Positions 46,338 through 54,953 of a DNA stretch of 64,000 bases are shown here, piece after piece. The notes below the pieces were generated by a model. It saw only the letters and a list, made by a program, of their open reading frames with translations. It was not told where the DNA came from and ran no database searches. Within the stretch, counting starts at the first letter, position 1; every line of letters begins with the position of its first letter. Origin of the DNA: Angelakisella sp. GTDB taxonomy: Bacteria; Bacillota; Clostridia; Oscillospirales; Ruminococcaceae. The translations under genes were made by a program, and so were the position numbers. Where the stretch lies: assembly GCA_020024555.1 (NCBI GenBank), contig JAHHTQ010000001.1, positions 31,333 through 95,332 on the forward strand. Direction: 5' to 3'.

Positions 46338-47804
46338 ATGGACTGTAATATGCAAAGAAATTTAACAATGCTTACAGACTTTTATGAGTTTACAATGGCA
46401 AACGGATATTTGAAGAATGGTATCGGAAACAAAGAAGTGGTTTTTGATATGTTTTTCAGAAGAATACCCGATGGCGGTGGTTTTGCGATATTTGCAGGTC
46501 TCGAACAGGTAATAGATTATTTGGAAAACTTAAAATTTACTGAGCAAGACTTACAATATTTTATCGATAAAAAGATTTTCTGTGATGATTTTATCGAGTA
46601 CTTGCGTAATTTTAAATTTACTTGTGATGTTTGGAGCTTGAAAGAGGGTACGCCGATATTCCCAAATGAGCCTATTGTAACGGTAAAAGGCCCATTAATG
46701 CAGGCGCAACTTGTTGAGACTATGATACTTCTTTCAATAAATCATCAAACGCTTATTGCCACAAAGGCTAACAGAATAGTACGGGCAGCCGGTGGCAAAG
46801 CGGTTGTTGAGTTTGGCTCACGTCGAGCGCAGGGTTATGATGCGGCAGTTCTTGGCGCAAGAGCGGCATATATAGCAGGTTGTGCAGGTACAGCTTGCGC
46901 AATAGCGGACAGAGACTATGGTATACCGGCATCGGGAACAATGGCGCACAGCTGGGTACAGGTTTTTGACAGTGAATATGATGCCTTTAAGGCTTATGCA
47001 GAGGTATATCCAACGAATTGTATACTTCTTGTGGATACTTTCAATGTTCTTAAATCAGGCATACCGAATGCCATAAAGGTATTTGATGAGGTACTCAAAC
47101 CAAAAGGAATACGTCCGAAAGGTGTAAGAATAGACAGCGGTGACCTTGCATATTTATCCAAAAAAGCCAGAATAATGCTTGATGAGGCAGGTTACAGTGA
47201 TGTTATGATAATGGCATCAAATTCACTTGATGAATATATTGTAAGGGATTTATTTGCACAGGGAGCAAAGATAGATGCTTTCGGTGTAGGTGAAAATCTT
47301 ATAACAAGTAAGAGCGAACCTGTTTTCGGCGGAGTATATAAACTTGTTGCAGGTGAAGACAAAAACGGTATATTGAAATCCAAGATAAAAATAAGTGAGT
47401 CAGTTGATAAGATAACAACTCCCGGATTTAAGAAATTATACAGATTTTACAGTAAAGATAACGGAAAAGCCATTGCTGACTATATATGTTTGTATGATGA
47501 AGAAGTTAAAGATGATGAAGATTTAACTATATTTGATCCGAATGCAATATGGAAATGCAAACAGATGACAAATTATAGGGCAGAACTTTTGCAAATACAA
47601 GTGTTTAATAAGGGTAAAAAATGTTATGAAAGTCCATCAGTAGAAGAAATAAGAAATTATTGTCTTGCTAGTTTGGAAAAATTGTGGGACGAAAGCAAAC
47701 GTTTTGAATATCCACATAGATATTATGTTGATTTATCAAAAAAACTGTATGACGAAAAACAACAACTTTTAGCTGAAATAGGACAAGAAACAGTAAAGAA
47801 ATAA
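46338..47804 (+). CDS. pncB: nicotinate phosphoribosyltransferase
   Basis: Makes nicotinate mononucleotide for NAD salvage. The 488-residue protein shows MLTDFYEFTMANGYL near the start, EFGSRRAQGYDAAVLGARA, VDTFNVLKSGIPNA, GVRIDSGDLAYLSKKAR and GVGENLITSKSEPVFGGVYK. An in-frame ATG at 46323 sits on top of the GGAG site; the ATG at 46338, nine bases later, is chosen. A strong terminator follows. Confidence 0.96.
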   Translation: MDCNMQRNLTMLTDFYEFTMANGYLKNGIGNKEVVFDMFFRRIPDGGGFAIFAGLEQVIDYLENLKFTEQDLQYFIDKKIFCDDFIEYLRNFKFTCDVWSLKEGTPIFPNEPIVTVKGPLMQAQLVETMILLSINHQTLIATKANRIVRAAGGKAVVEFGSRRAQGYDAAVLGARAAYIAGCAGTACAIADRDYGIPASGTMAHSWVQVFDSEYDAFKAYAEVYPTNCILLVDTFNVLKSGIPNAIKVFDEVLKPKGIRPKGVRIDSGDLAYLSKKARIMLDEAGYSDVMIMASNSLDEYIVRDLFAQGAKIDAFGVGENLITSKSEPVFGGVYKLVAGEDKNGILKSKIKISESVDKITTPGFKKLYRFYSKDNGKAIADYICLYDEEVKDDEDLTIFDPNAIWKCKQMTNYRAELLQIQVFNKGKKCYESPSVEEIRNYCLASLEKLWDESKRFEYPHRYYVDLSKKLYDEKQQLLAEIGQETVKK

Positions 47805-47824
47805 ATTATTTATAACTTTTATTT

Positions 47825-47859
47825 CCGGCGGAAAAGCACAAAGTTCCGCCGGTTTTTTC
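47825..47859 (+). terminator. terminator after pncB
   Basis: A perfect 9-bp GC-rich stem, CCGGCGGAA with TTCCGCCGG (47825-47833 with 47844-47852), 10-nt loop and six T's. Confidence 0.95.
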
Positions 47860-48043
47860 TTAATATCAAAGGCAAAGCCATAGGCTTAATACCTTGACGT
47901 TTTAAACAGCGTATTACATATAATTTTTTAAAAATGCTCAACAATTCATAAATTATGATTTTTGATTTTTGTTTAATTTTTGGAAAATCAATTAACGTAT
48001 TACACTGTGTGGAATTGCGTGGGTATTACTCTGATTATTTATG
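47860..48043. other. intergenic spacer with no recognised gene
   Basis: Between the pncB terminator and the next promoter. A short nested inverted repeat (AAGG, AGCC, GGCT, CCTT) lies near 47868-47896. Nothing else is seen. Confidence 0.5.
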
Positions 48044-48072
48044 TTGAAAAAATGTAAATTTTGATTTATAAT
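48044..48072 (+). promoter_or_regulatory. promoter of the NERD/QueG-like unit
   Basis: TTGAAA (48044-48049), exactly 17 bp, TATAAT (48067-48072), about 35 nt before the start codon. Confidence 0.8.
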
Positions 48073-48106
48073 AGCAATAGTATTTTTTTATGTGAGGAGA
48101 TTTTTT

Positions 48107-48736
48107 ATGCAAGAGCAAAATGTATTTTTTATGGAAGTTTTAATGTTATACGCAATAGTTATGATAATAATTACTATACCTGTAATCTTCTTTTTTATCA
48201 GACGCGCCTATCTGAGAAAACACGGAGAGGTTACAAAGAAAAAAGTATCAAAATATCTTGCAAGACGTGGCGCTTTGAGAAGTTGGAAAGTATTTAAAAA
48301 CGAAGAGCTTACAGATGGCAAAGATACGGCTTTGTGTGACCATATAGTTGTTAATAATTATGGCGTATTTTTGATAAACGATTTATATTACAGCGGAAGT
48401 ATTTATGGCGATTTGGAAAATGATAAGTGGATTCGAGGTATAGGTAAAGACGAAGAAACAGCGAAAAAGACAACTATCGATAATCCGATTTATATTAATG
48501 ACAGAGTTCTTGAAATATTCAGAAATATGCTTGCAAAAGAGAAAATATACAATGTGCAAATAGAGACGCTTGTAGTTAATACACAAAATGCGAAAGTATT
48601 TGTTACAAAATCAGACAAAAGAATAATTAAGTATAAAGATTTAAATTCATATTTTGAGAAAGTAAAATTTGAAAAAGACAATAATACGGAAATTGAAAGA
48701 ATATCGGCTATGATTTCTAAATTAAACAACAAATAA
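48107..48736 (+). CDS. membrane-anchored NERD-domain-like protein
   Basis: A 209-residue protein with one N-terminal membrane helix (about residues 10-29) followed by a nuclease-related domain (NERD): CDHIVVNNYGVFLIND, then YYSGSIYGDLENDKW, and FRNMLAKEKIYNVQIETLVV. NERD domains have a nuclease-like fold, but here the usual VIExK catalytic strand reads LINDL, so the active site looks lost. An in-frame GTG at 48092 overlaps the GAGGAGA site; the ATG at 48107 is the start. Its stop overlaps the next start by one base. Confidence 0.65.
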   Translation: MQEQNVFFMEVLMLYAIVMIIITIPVIFFFIRRAYLRKHGEVTKKKVSKYLARRGALRSWKVFKNEELTDGKDTALCDHIVVNNYGVFLINDLYYSGSIYGDLENDKWIRGIGKDEETAKKTTIDNPIYINDRVLEIFRNMLAKEKIYNVQIETLVVNTQNAKVFVTKSDKRIIKYKDLNSYFEKVKFEKDNNTEIERISAMISKLNNK

Positions 48737-49560
48737 TGAATATAGATTTTTTTGATGTCTATAATTACATAGTAGAGAAGGCGCTAGAAGTCGGTATAGG
48801 GGATATTGGTTACTGCTCATTGAGTGAAATCAGCCATTTATTGCCGTCACGCAAGGCGAAGGACTTACCGCAAAACGGAAGCATAATAGCTATGCTTGTA
48901 CCATTCTATATCGGTGAACACAGCGAGAGAAATGTCGCATATTATGCTATGGCAGATGATTATCATATACTTATAGGTGATATTTTAAAGAGAATTACAG
49001 AGAATTTATCACAAAAATATACTGACAATGTTTTTATGTGGTTTGTTGATGCCTCGCCCATTCCCGAAGTAGAGCTTGCCTGTAAGTGTGGCTTGGGCGT
49101 GCTTGGAAAAAACACACAGTTGCTTACGGAAAAATATGGTTCATATTGTTTTATTTGTGAAGTTGTTACCGATATAGAGTGCGATATAAAAAATATGCCT
49201 ATAAATCTTTGCATCAGTTGTAACAAATGTATTAAATCCTGTCCGACAAATGCGCTGACAGGTACAGAGTTAATTACAGATAAGTGCCGTTCGCATATTA
49301 CTCAAAAAAAAAGTGAACTAACTGACTGGGAAACAGAGGAGATAAAAGACGGTGGTTTTGTGTGGGGGTGCGATATTTGTACATCGGTATGTCCGTATAA
49401 CAAAGCGCCTTTGCAAACAAAACTTAATATATTCAAAAACAATATAACTTCGATTGTAACAGAAGAAAACTATGAGCGAATATTACCGTCTAAGAGTTAC
49501 GGTTGGCGGGGAAAAAAGGTAATACTGCGTAATTTGGAGATTTTAAATAATAATGATTAG
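48736..49560 (+). CDS. epoxyqueuosine-reductase-like iron-sulfur protein, short form
   Basis: A 274-residue QueG-like protein. QueG reduces epoxyqueuosine to queuosine in tRNA with cobalamin and two 4Fe-4S clusters. Present here are the conserved FVDASPIPE region with the catalytic-type Asp, GLGVLGKNTQLL, the first cluster motif CISCNKCIKSCP, and the second CDICTSVCP. The C-terminal HEAT-like part of long QueG (about 380 residues) is missing, which is common in clostridial homologues; true QueG activity is therefore not certain. The ATG overlaps the preceding stop (TAATG). Confidence 0.75.
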   Translation: MNIDFFDVYNYIVEKALEVGIGDIGYCSLSEISHLLPSRKAKDLPQNGSIIAMLVPFYIGEHSERNVAYYAMADDYHILIGDILKRITENLSQKYTDNVFMWFVDASPIPEVELACKCGLGVLGKNTQLLTEKYGSYCFICEVVTDIECDIKNMPINLCISCNKCIKSCPTNALTGTELITDKCRSHITQKKSELTDWETEEIKDGGFVWGCDICTSVCPYNKAPLQTKLNIFKNNITSIVTEENYERILPSKSYGWRGKKVILRNLEILNNND

Positions 49561-49608
49561 TATATAGTAACAAATGTTATGATATTGATTTGAAAGGAAG
49601 ATTTTACT

Positions 49609-50634
49609 TTGGAAATATTGGATAAGTCACAATATGGTGAATATGAAAACTTTGTGTCTAAGCACGAAAAAGGAGAGCTGACTCAATCTGTCCTTTGGCA
49701 AAACGTAAAGAATAATTGGAATTTTGAAGCAGTGGTTTCCCGTGACAAAGACGGAAAAATTCAGGGAAGTTGCGGTGTGCTTATACAAAAATTGCCAATA
49801 GTTCACACAACGTTTATGTATTGCCCACGTGGTCCTATTTGTGACTGGCATAATGAGGAAATTATGGCAGACCTTAAAAAAGGTTTGGATATTCTTGCGA
49901 AAAAGCACAGGGCTCAGGTAGTGAAAATTGATCCATATATATCGGTTAATGATACAAAGTTTGCCGATATGATGAAAAAAATGGGTTTCAAAAGAGTATA
50001 TGATGATATAGGCTTTGAGACAATACAGGCAAGATTTAATTATGTATTGGACGTTGAAAACAAGACGGAACAGGATATTTTGAACGGAATGACACAAAAG
50101 GCAAGATACAATTTGAGATATGCTATGCGTCACAATATAACTGTCAAAATAGGTTCTGCCGATGATTTAGACGAATTTATGCGTATATATAAAGTTACAG
50201 GAGAGCGTGACGGCTTTAATACTCGTCCAAAGGAGTATTTTGAAAGAATGTTAAAGCTCGGTGATGACAAGGTTCGGCTATATATGGGTTACTATGAAGG
50301 TAAAGCTGTATGCGGTGCGATTACATCAAATTATGCCGGTAAATGTTCTTATATATACGGCGCGTCGGATAATGCGTACAGACAGTATATGCCAAACTAT
50401 CTTATGCAGTTTGAAATGATTAAATGGGCGCTTGAAACAAAGTGTAGGGTTTATGATTTTCAAGGCATAGCGGGAGATATCGAAAATACAGAAAATCATA
50501 TGTATGGATTATATAGATTTAAAAAAGGTTTTGGTGGAGAAATAGCAGAACTTCTCGGAGAATTTGACTATGAATACAAGCCTTTTATGTGCAGAATGAT
50601 GGATTTAGCGATAAAATTACGTAAGGGAAGGTAA
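49609..50634 (+). CDS. FemAB-family (FemX-like) peptidyltransferase
   Basis: A 341-residue protein with two GNAT-like lobes, as in FemX/MurM enzymes that add amino acids to the peptidoglycan stem peptide from aminoacyl-tRNA. Visible are TQSVLWQNVKNNW, FMYCPRGPICDW, the KARYNLRYAMRH segment, YMGYYEGKAVCGAI and VYDFQGIAGD with the terminal GFGGEIAELLGEFDY. The start is TTG at 49609 with AAAGGAAG 8 nt upstream. Whether this organism has cross-bridges, and which residue is added, cannot be told. Confidence 0.85.
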   Translation: MEILDKSQYGEYENFVSKHEKGELTQSVLWQNVKNNWNFEAVVSRDKDGKIQGSCGVLIQKLPIVHTTFMYCPRGPICDWHNEEIMADLKKGLDILAKKHRAQVVKIDPYISVNDTKFADMMKKMGFKRVYDDIGFETIQARFNYVLDVENKTEQDILNGMTQKARYNLRYAMRHNITVKIGSADDLDEFMRIYKVTGERDGFNTRPKEYFERMLKLGDDKVRLYMGYYEGKAVCGAITSNYAGKCSYIYGASDNAYRQYMPNYLMQFEMIKWALETKCRVYDFQGIAGDIENTENHMYGLYRFKKGFGGEIAELLGEFDYEYKPFMCRMMDLAIKLRKGR

Positions 50635-50641
50635 TTAATTT

Positions 50642-51988
50642 ATGTCAGATACACCTCTTTTCAGCGCTGTAAATAAAATTTTGAGTGAAAAAAGATGTCG
50701 TTTTTATATGCCGGGGCATAAAGGTATTATGCAAGAGCCATTTACGGAAATAGCAAGATATGACATTACAGAAATAGATGGCGCAGATAGTTTGTATGAT
50801 GCCGAGGAGGCGATTTACAGCCTCGAAAAAGAAATAGCAAGCGCCTATGGTTCTAAATATTCGCTTATATCAGCAGGCGGCAGTACACTGTGCATACAGA
50901 CTATGCTGTATTTGGCATCAAGAAGAGGTAATAAAATAATAGCCGGACGCAATATTCATAGAGCAGCAGTAAATACTATGGGGCTTCTTGGTTTGCAACC
51001 TGTATGGCTAAGACAGGTTATGTCGGAAAATGACCGTATGTCTATTGACGGAATAGCTTTGCAACCGTCGGCATATCAGATTGAGAAAGTTTTATCAAAA
51101 AATCCTGATGCGGCAGCCGTATACATAACAAGTCCCGATTACTATGGACAAATGGCTGATATAGCCGCAATAAGTGAAGTTTGTGAAAAATATAAAGTGT
51201 GGTTACTTGTAGATAATGCGCATGGGGCGCATCTAAATACAATAGGTGTAAAACTACACCCCATACAGCTTGGCGCAACAATGTGCTGTGACTCTTTTCA
51301 TAAGTCATTGCCATGCTTAACAGGCGCGTCCGTATTACATATAAATAAAGAAAATATGTATTATTCGGCAAAATATACAATGTCGATTTTTGGTAGCAGC
51401 AGCCCCTCTTATCCTATAATGCTGTCAATAGACAGAGCGTTACCGTTAGTTGTCGGAACAAATGATGATTTAATAAAACTGTCATCAAAACTAAGCAAAT
51501 TAAAGGCAGAAATTCATAATTATGGTTATGAAGTTATTCATAATTTTTTGAGTGACCCCATAAAACTGGCGATAGGTTACAGAAAAATGGGTTATACTTG
51601 CAGTGAATTTTCAAAATATATTCGTGACAGAAAAATAGAGCCTGAGTATGTTTCGGATTCTGTGGCTGTATTTATGATTACGCAAAACAATACTTATGAG
51701 GAAATAGATTATTTAAAACAAGTATTATTAAGCTTACCTCACAAAGCATCGCTGCCGACAGAAAAAGAAATTTTCAAAATACCGTTCCAGCCTGTATCTA
51801 TACAGGAAGCTATGCAAAGACCGCATATAGAGATAAATGTTGACGACGCTAAAAACAGAGTCTCCGCAAGAATGGTCAGTAAGTGCCCTCCGGGAGTTCC
51901 GATTATTATACAGGGTGAAGAAATTTCAGAAGAATGTATAAAAAGATTAAAAAAAGCTGGCATTTATAAAATATTTGTGTTAAAATAA
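50642..51988 (+). CDS. PLP-dependent Orn/Lys/Arg decarboxylase family protein
   Basis: A 448-residue fold-type I PLP enzyme of the YaaO/SpeA-like decarboxylase group. The FYMPGHKG start, DITEIDGADSLYDAE, SAGGSTLCIQTML, VDNAHGAHL and the PLP lysine in DSFHKSLP (Lys221) are all present. Probable reaction is arginine, lysine or ornithine decarboxylation; the substrate is unknown. It starts 7 nt after the FemX-like gene. In Bacillus the equivalent gene also sits just before the darA-holB-ricT region. Confidence 0.85.
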   Translation: MSDTPLFSAVNKILSEKRCRFYMPGHKGIMQEPFTEIARYDITEIDGADSLYDAEEAIYSLEKEIASAYGSKYSLISAGGSTLCIQTMLYLASRRGNKIIAGRNIHRAAVNTMGLLGLQPVWLRQVMSENDRMSIDGIALQPSAYQIEKVLSKNPDAAAVYITSPDYYGQMADIAAISEVCEKYKVWLLVDNAHGAHLNTIGVKLHPIQLGATMCCDSFHKSLPCLTGASVLHINKENMYYSAKYTMSIFGSSSPSYPIMLSIDRALPLVVGTNDDLIKLSSKLSKLKAEIHNYGYEVIHNFLSDPIKLAIGYRKMGYTCSEFSKYIRDRKIEPEYVSDSVAVFMITQNNTYEEIDYLKQVLLSLPHKASLPTEKEIFKIPFQPVSIQEAMQRPHIEINVDDAKNRVSARMVSKCPPGVPIIIQGEEISEECIKRLKKAGIYKIFVLK

Positions 51989-52048
51989 AGTACAACAACA
52001 TAATAGTTATATATATGTATATATAATTGACGGAGAGGAGTTATATTT

Positions 52049-52372
52049 ATGAAATTGATATTGGCAATAGTATCCAATGATGATGCTTCAAAATTATCTT
52101 CGGCGCTTACAAAGAGTAAATTTTCAGTTACAAAATTGGCAACGACAGGTGGCTTTTTGATGTCTGGAAATACAACTTTACTTATAGGTACAGATGAACA
52201 AAATGTTCAGACCGTACTTGATATTATATCTGAAAACAGCAAAAAGAGAACAAAAATTGTTCCATCAACAGCAACATTTGATATGGGTGTATATTCCAGT
52301 ATGCCGGTAGAAGTAGCAGTTGGCGGAGCTACAATATTCGTAATAGATGTTGAACAATTTAAAAAGGTATAA
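52049..52372 (+). CDS. darA: cyclic di-AMP receptor DarA (YaaQ)
   Basis: PII-like trimeric protein that binds cyclic di-AMP. The 107-residue product shows MKLILAIVSNDDASKL, the FSVTKLATTGGFLMSGNTTL ligand loop and VEVAVGGATIFVIDVEQF, all characteristic. GGAGAGGAG precedes the ATG. In Bacillus the order is tmk-darA-yaaR-holB-ricT; here tmk and yaaR are absent but darA-holB-ricT is kept. Confidence 0.95.
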   Translation: MKLILAIVSNDDASKLSSALTKSKFSVTKLATTGGFLMSGNTTLLIGTDEQNVQTVLDIISENSKKRTKIVPSTATFDMGVYSSMPVEVAVGGATIFVIDVEQFKKV

Positions 52373-52379
52373 GCGTTAA

Positions 52380-53300
52380 ATGGACTTAGTAGAAAACAGT
52401 ATTGTAAACACCCAATTACCACAAAATATTGTATCTATGTTTGCAGATAACAGAGTCTTTCACGCAATTATTTTTGAAGGAAACAGTAAAGGACAGTTGC
52501 GTGAAGTGGCTTTGAATTTTGCCGGTAGGCTGATGTGTGAAAACAATAACGGCACAATGTGCGGTAGATGTATCCATTGCAAAAAAACAGCTAATAATAG
52601 CCATAAAGATGTTGTGGTGTTATCGTCAAAAAACGGTGATTACACGAAAGATGCTATAAGGGAAATGCGTTTAAACGTATATAAAACACCGGTAGAAGGC
52701 AGAGTCAAGATATATATTTTTGAAGAAATAGAAGATATGTCTGAGGAAGTTCAAAATTTGTTATTAAAGCTAATAGAAGAACCGCCTGCGGACACATATT
52801 TTGTTATGACTTCCCAAAACAGATATTTGCTTTTAAGCACTGTTGTTTCACGTGTTGTTGCTGTAAACATAGAACCTATATCAATAGAACAATGTATAGA
52901 TAAACTTTCCGTAGCTTTTGACAATGCAGAGAAAGTAAAAGAGACGGCTATTTTGACAAACGGGAATTATGATATGGCGACTGAAATATTAAGTGACGAA
53001 AAAACAGAAAAAAAATATTTACAGTGTGTAAGCGCTGTAACAAATCTTTGTTTAGGGAAAAAATATGATTTTTTAAGCAATGTTTATACTTTTGAAAAAG
53101 ATAGGAAAACATATAATGAAGCAATTAAAATAATGTTATTATTAGTAAAAAATGATGTTTTTATGAAAAGAATGAATATAAAGACAAAGAAACTTTTGAA
53201 AATATATAATGTGTTAAACAAAGCACTTGAATATTCTTCACAATCGGTTCAATTACAAATAATATCTATACTAATTGTAGAAAAGTCATGTGAAAAATGA
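52380..53300 (+). CDS. holB: DNA polymerase III subunit delta'
   Basis: Clamp-loader subunit. The 306-residue protein has the AAA-like fold of HolB without a functional P loop (AIIFEGNSKGQLREVALNF), a zinc-binding region with CGRCIHCKK, and the EEIEDMSEEVQNLLLKLIEEPP segment. It begins 7 nt after darA and its stop overlaps the ricT start (ATGA), so the last two genes are probably coupled in translation. Confidence 0.92.
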   Translation: MDLVENSIVNTQLPQNIVSMFADNRVFHAIIFEGNSKGQLREVALNFAGRLMCENNNGTMCGRCIHCKKTANNSHKDVVVLSSKNGDYTKDAIREMRLNVYKTPVEGRVKIYIFEEIEDMSEEVQNLLLKLIEEPPADTYFVMTSQNRYLLLSTVVSRVVAVNIEPISIEQCIDKLSVAFDNAEKVKETAILTNGNYDMATEILSDEKTEKKYLQCVSAVTNLCLGKKYDFLSNVYTFEKDRKTYNEAIKIMLLLVKNDVFMKRMNIKTKKLLKIYNVLNKALEYSSQSVQLQIISILIVEKSCEK

Positions 53301-54178
53301 AAGGAATTTGTAAGTTGATAGAAGTAGTAGGAGTAAAATTTAAAGAAGCCGGAAAAAATTATTATTTTAATCCAAACGGCAAAAAAATAGATGTAGGCAC
53401 AGTGGTTGTTGTAGAGACAGCAAGAGGGATAGAAGTAGGTACTGTCACAATAACCAATAGGGAAGTGCCGGAAAATAAAGTTGTTATGCCACTTAAAAGT
53501 GTCATAAGAATTGCAACAAAAGAAGATCTTAAAAAAATAGAAGAAAATAAGCAAAAAGAAAAAAATGCTTTTAATATATGTATCGAAAAAATAGCCTTAA
53601 ATAAACTTGATATGAAGCTTGTCGATGTTGAATATACGTTTGACGGCAGTAAAATTTTATTTTACTTTACTGCTGAGGGACGTGTGGATTTCCGTGAGCT
53701 TGTAAAAGATTTGGCATCTGTTTTCCATACCCGTATAGAGTTAAGACAGATAGGCGTTCGTGACGAGGCAAAACTTTTAGGTGGTCTTGGTATATGTGGC
53801 AGACCGTTTTGTTGCAAAACTTTCTTGGGAGAATTCCAGTCTGTTTCAATAAAAATGGCAAAAGAACAGGGGCTTTCACTAAATCCAACTAAAATATCGG
53901 GTACGTGTGGCAGACTTATGTGTTGCTTAAATTACGAGCAAGAGGCTTATGAGTCATTATTAAAGACTACGCCAAAAGTTGGCGCGAGCGTAATGACAGC
54001 GCAGGGCAAAGGTACGGTAGTAGAGGTAAATTTACTTACAGGTATTTTAAAAGTGCATCTTGACAGAGCGGCGGAGGGTGTTTGTGACTCGTATAACAAA
54101 AAAGATGTAAAACTTTTAAAAGACGGTAAAATCACAATAGATGAAAAAGAAGTAGAAAGTTTAAAACATCTGGAATAA
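53297..54178 (+). CDS. ricT: PSP1-family regulatory complex protein RicT (YaaT)
   Basis: Member of the RicA/F/T complex that in Bacillus helps RNase Y mature mRNAs and promotes sporulation and competence. The 293-residue protein has the PSP1 domain (GVKFKEAGKNYYFNPNG, GTVVVVETARGIEVGTV) and two cysteine clusters, CGRPFCCKTFL and CGRLMCCLNYEQ, that in RicT help bind the iron-sulfur cluster. It is coupled to holB and followed by a terminator. Confidence 0.95.
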   Translation: MKGICKLIEVVGVKFKEAGKNYYFNPNGKKIDVGTVVVVETARGIEVGTVTITNREVPENKVVMPLKSVIRIATKEDLKKIEENKQKEKNAFNICIEKIALNKLDMKLVDVEYTFDGSKILFYFTAEGRVDFRELVKDLASVFHTRIELRQIGVRDEAKLLGGLGICGRPFCCKTFLGEFQSVSIKMAKEQGLSLNPTKISGTCGRLMCCLNYEQEAYESLLKTTPKVGASVMTAQGKGTVVEVNLLTGILKVHLDRAAEGVCDSYNKKDVKLLKDGKITIDEKEVESLKHLE

Positions 54179-54193
54179 TTTTCAAAGAGAATT

Positions 54194-54243
54194 AACAAAT
54201 TGATTGTATAAACAAGTATGTTTTATGGTCAATTTGTTTTTTT
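54194..54243 (+). terminator. terminator after ricT
   Basis: AACAAATTGA pairs with TCAATTTGTT (54194-54203 with 54229-54238), followed by a T run. Confidence 0.8.
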
Positions 54244-54329
54244 GTATAAAAGGTATTTAAAATATGATTGATTTGTGTTAAAATATATTATGGAATATAC
54301 TTTATGTTTAGTTTATATGGAGAGTTTTT

Positions 54330-54920
54330 ATGATAAATACAGATAAATTTTCTTATGACTCGTTGCCACGAAAAGTGCAAAAGGAAATATCGGCGCTAAT
54401 AGAAAGAAGAAATAATTTAATTATGGCGCTTGAAAATGAGATTGATAATCTTAATAAGCAAAAGTCATTTATAATTTCAGATGCGGGCGCAAAAGCATAC
54501 AGTAATTATTTGACGAACAATGACTATGCAGAAGGTTTGCTTGCTTTTTGGAAAGATATAGATTTAATAGAAAACAGTAAGAAATTAAAGTATGACAAAA
54601 TTGATGAGATTATCAAGAGATACGATGAGGATATAAATATTATATATAATAATGCTTTGCAAACATCAGATATTGACCATCAGACAATAGCCAGCGAGCA
54701 AAACAGCGTTTGTAATATATGTGGTAAACCATATATAAAAGGTGAGGATAATTTTTGCTCAAACTGTGGAAATAAGTTGAGCGCCGACAGTGTAAGCATA
54801 AAGAAAGAGTATGCAAATGCAAATACCTATGTTACAAAGAGTATAGTTTGTCCAAAGTGTCAAAATATTGTTGACCCATCAAGTGTGTTTTGCATATACT
54901 GTGGCACAAAAATTAATTGA
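54330..54920 (+). CDS. coiled-coil protein with two C-terminal zinc ribbons
   Basis: I do not recognise the family. The 196-residue protein has an alpha-helical, charged N-terminal region (residues about 10-110) and two C-terminal zinc ribbons: CNICGKPYI with FCSNCGNKL, and CPKCQNIV with FCIYCGTKI. Zinc-ribbon-tailed proteins of this type are frequent in Clostridia, often of unknown role. GGAGAG precedes the ATG. The next gene begins 33 nt after it and may share the transcript. Confidence 0.75.
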   Translation: MINTDKFSYDSLPRKVQKEISALIERRNNLIMALENEIDNLNKQKSFIISDAGAKAYSNYLTNNDYAEGLLAFWKDIDLIENSKKLKYDKIDEIIKRYDEDINIIYNNALQTSDIDHQTIASEQNSVCNICGKPYIKGEDNFCSNCGNKLSADSVSIKKEYANANTYVTKSIVCPKCQNIVDPSSVFCIYCGTKIN

Positions 54921-54953
54921 CAATATTAGATTTTTAAAAATGAGGTGTTGTTT

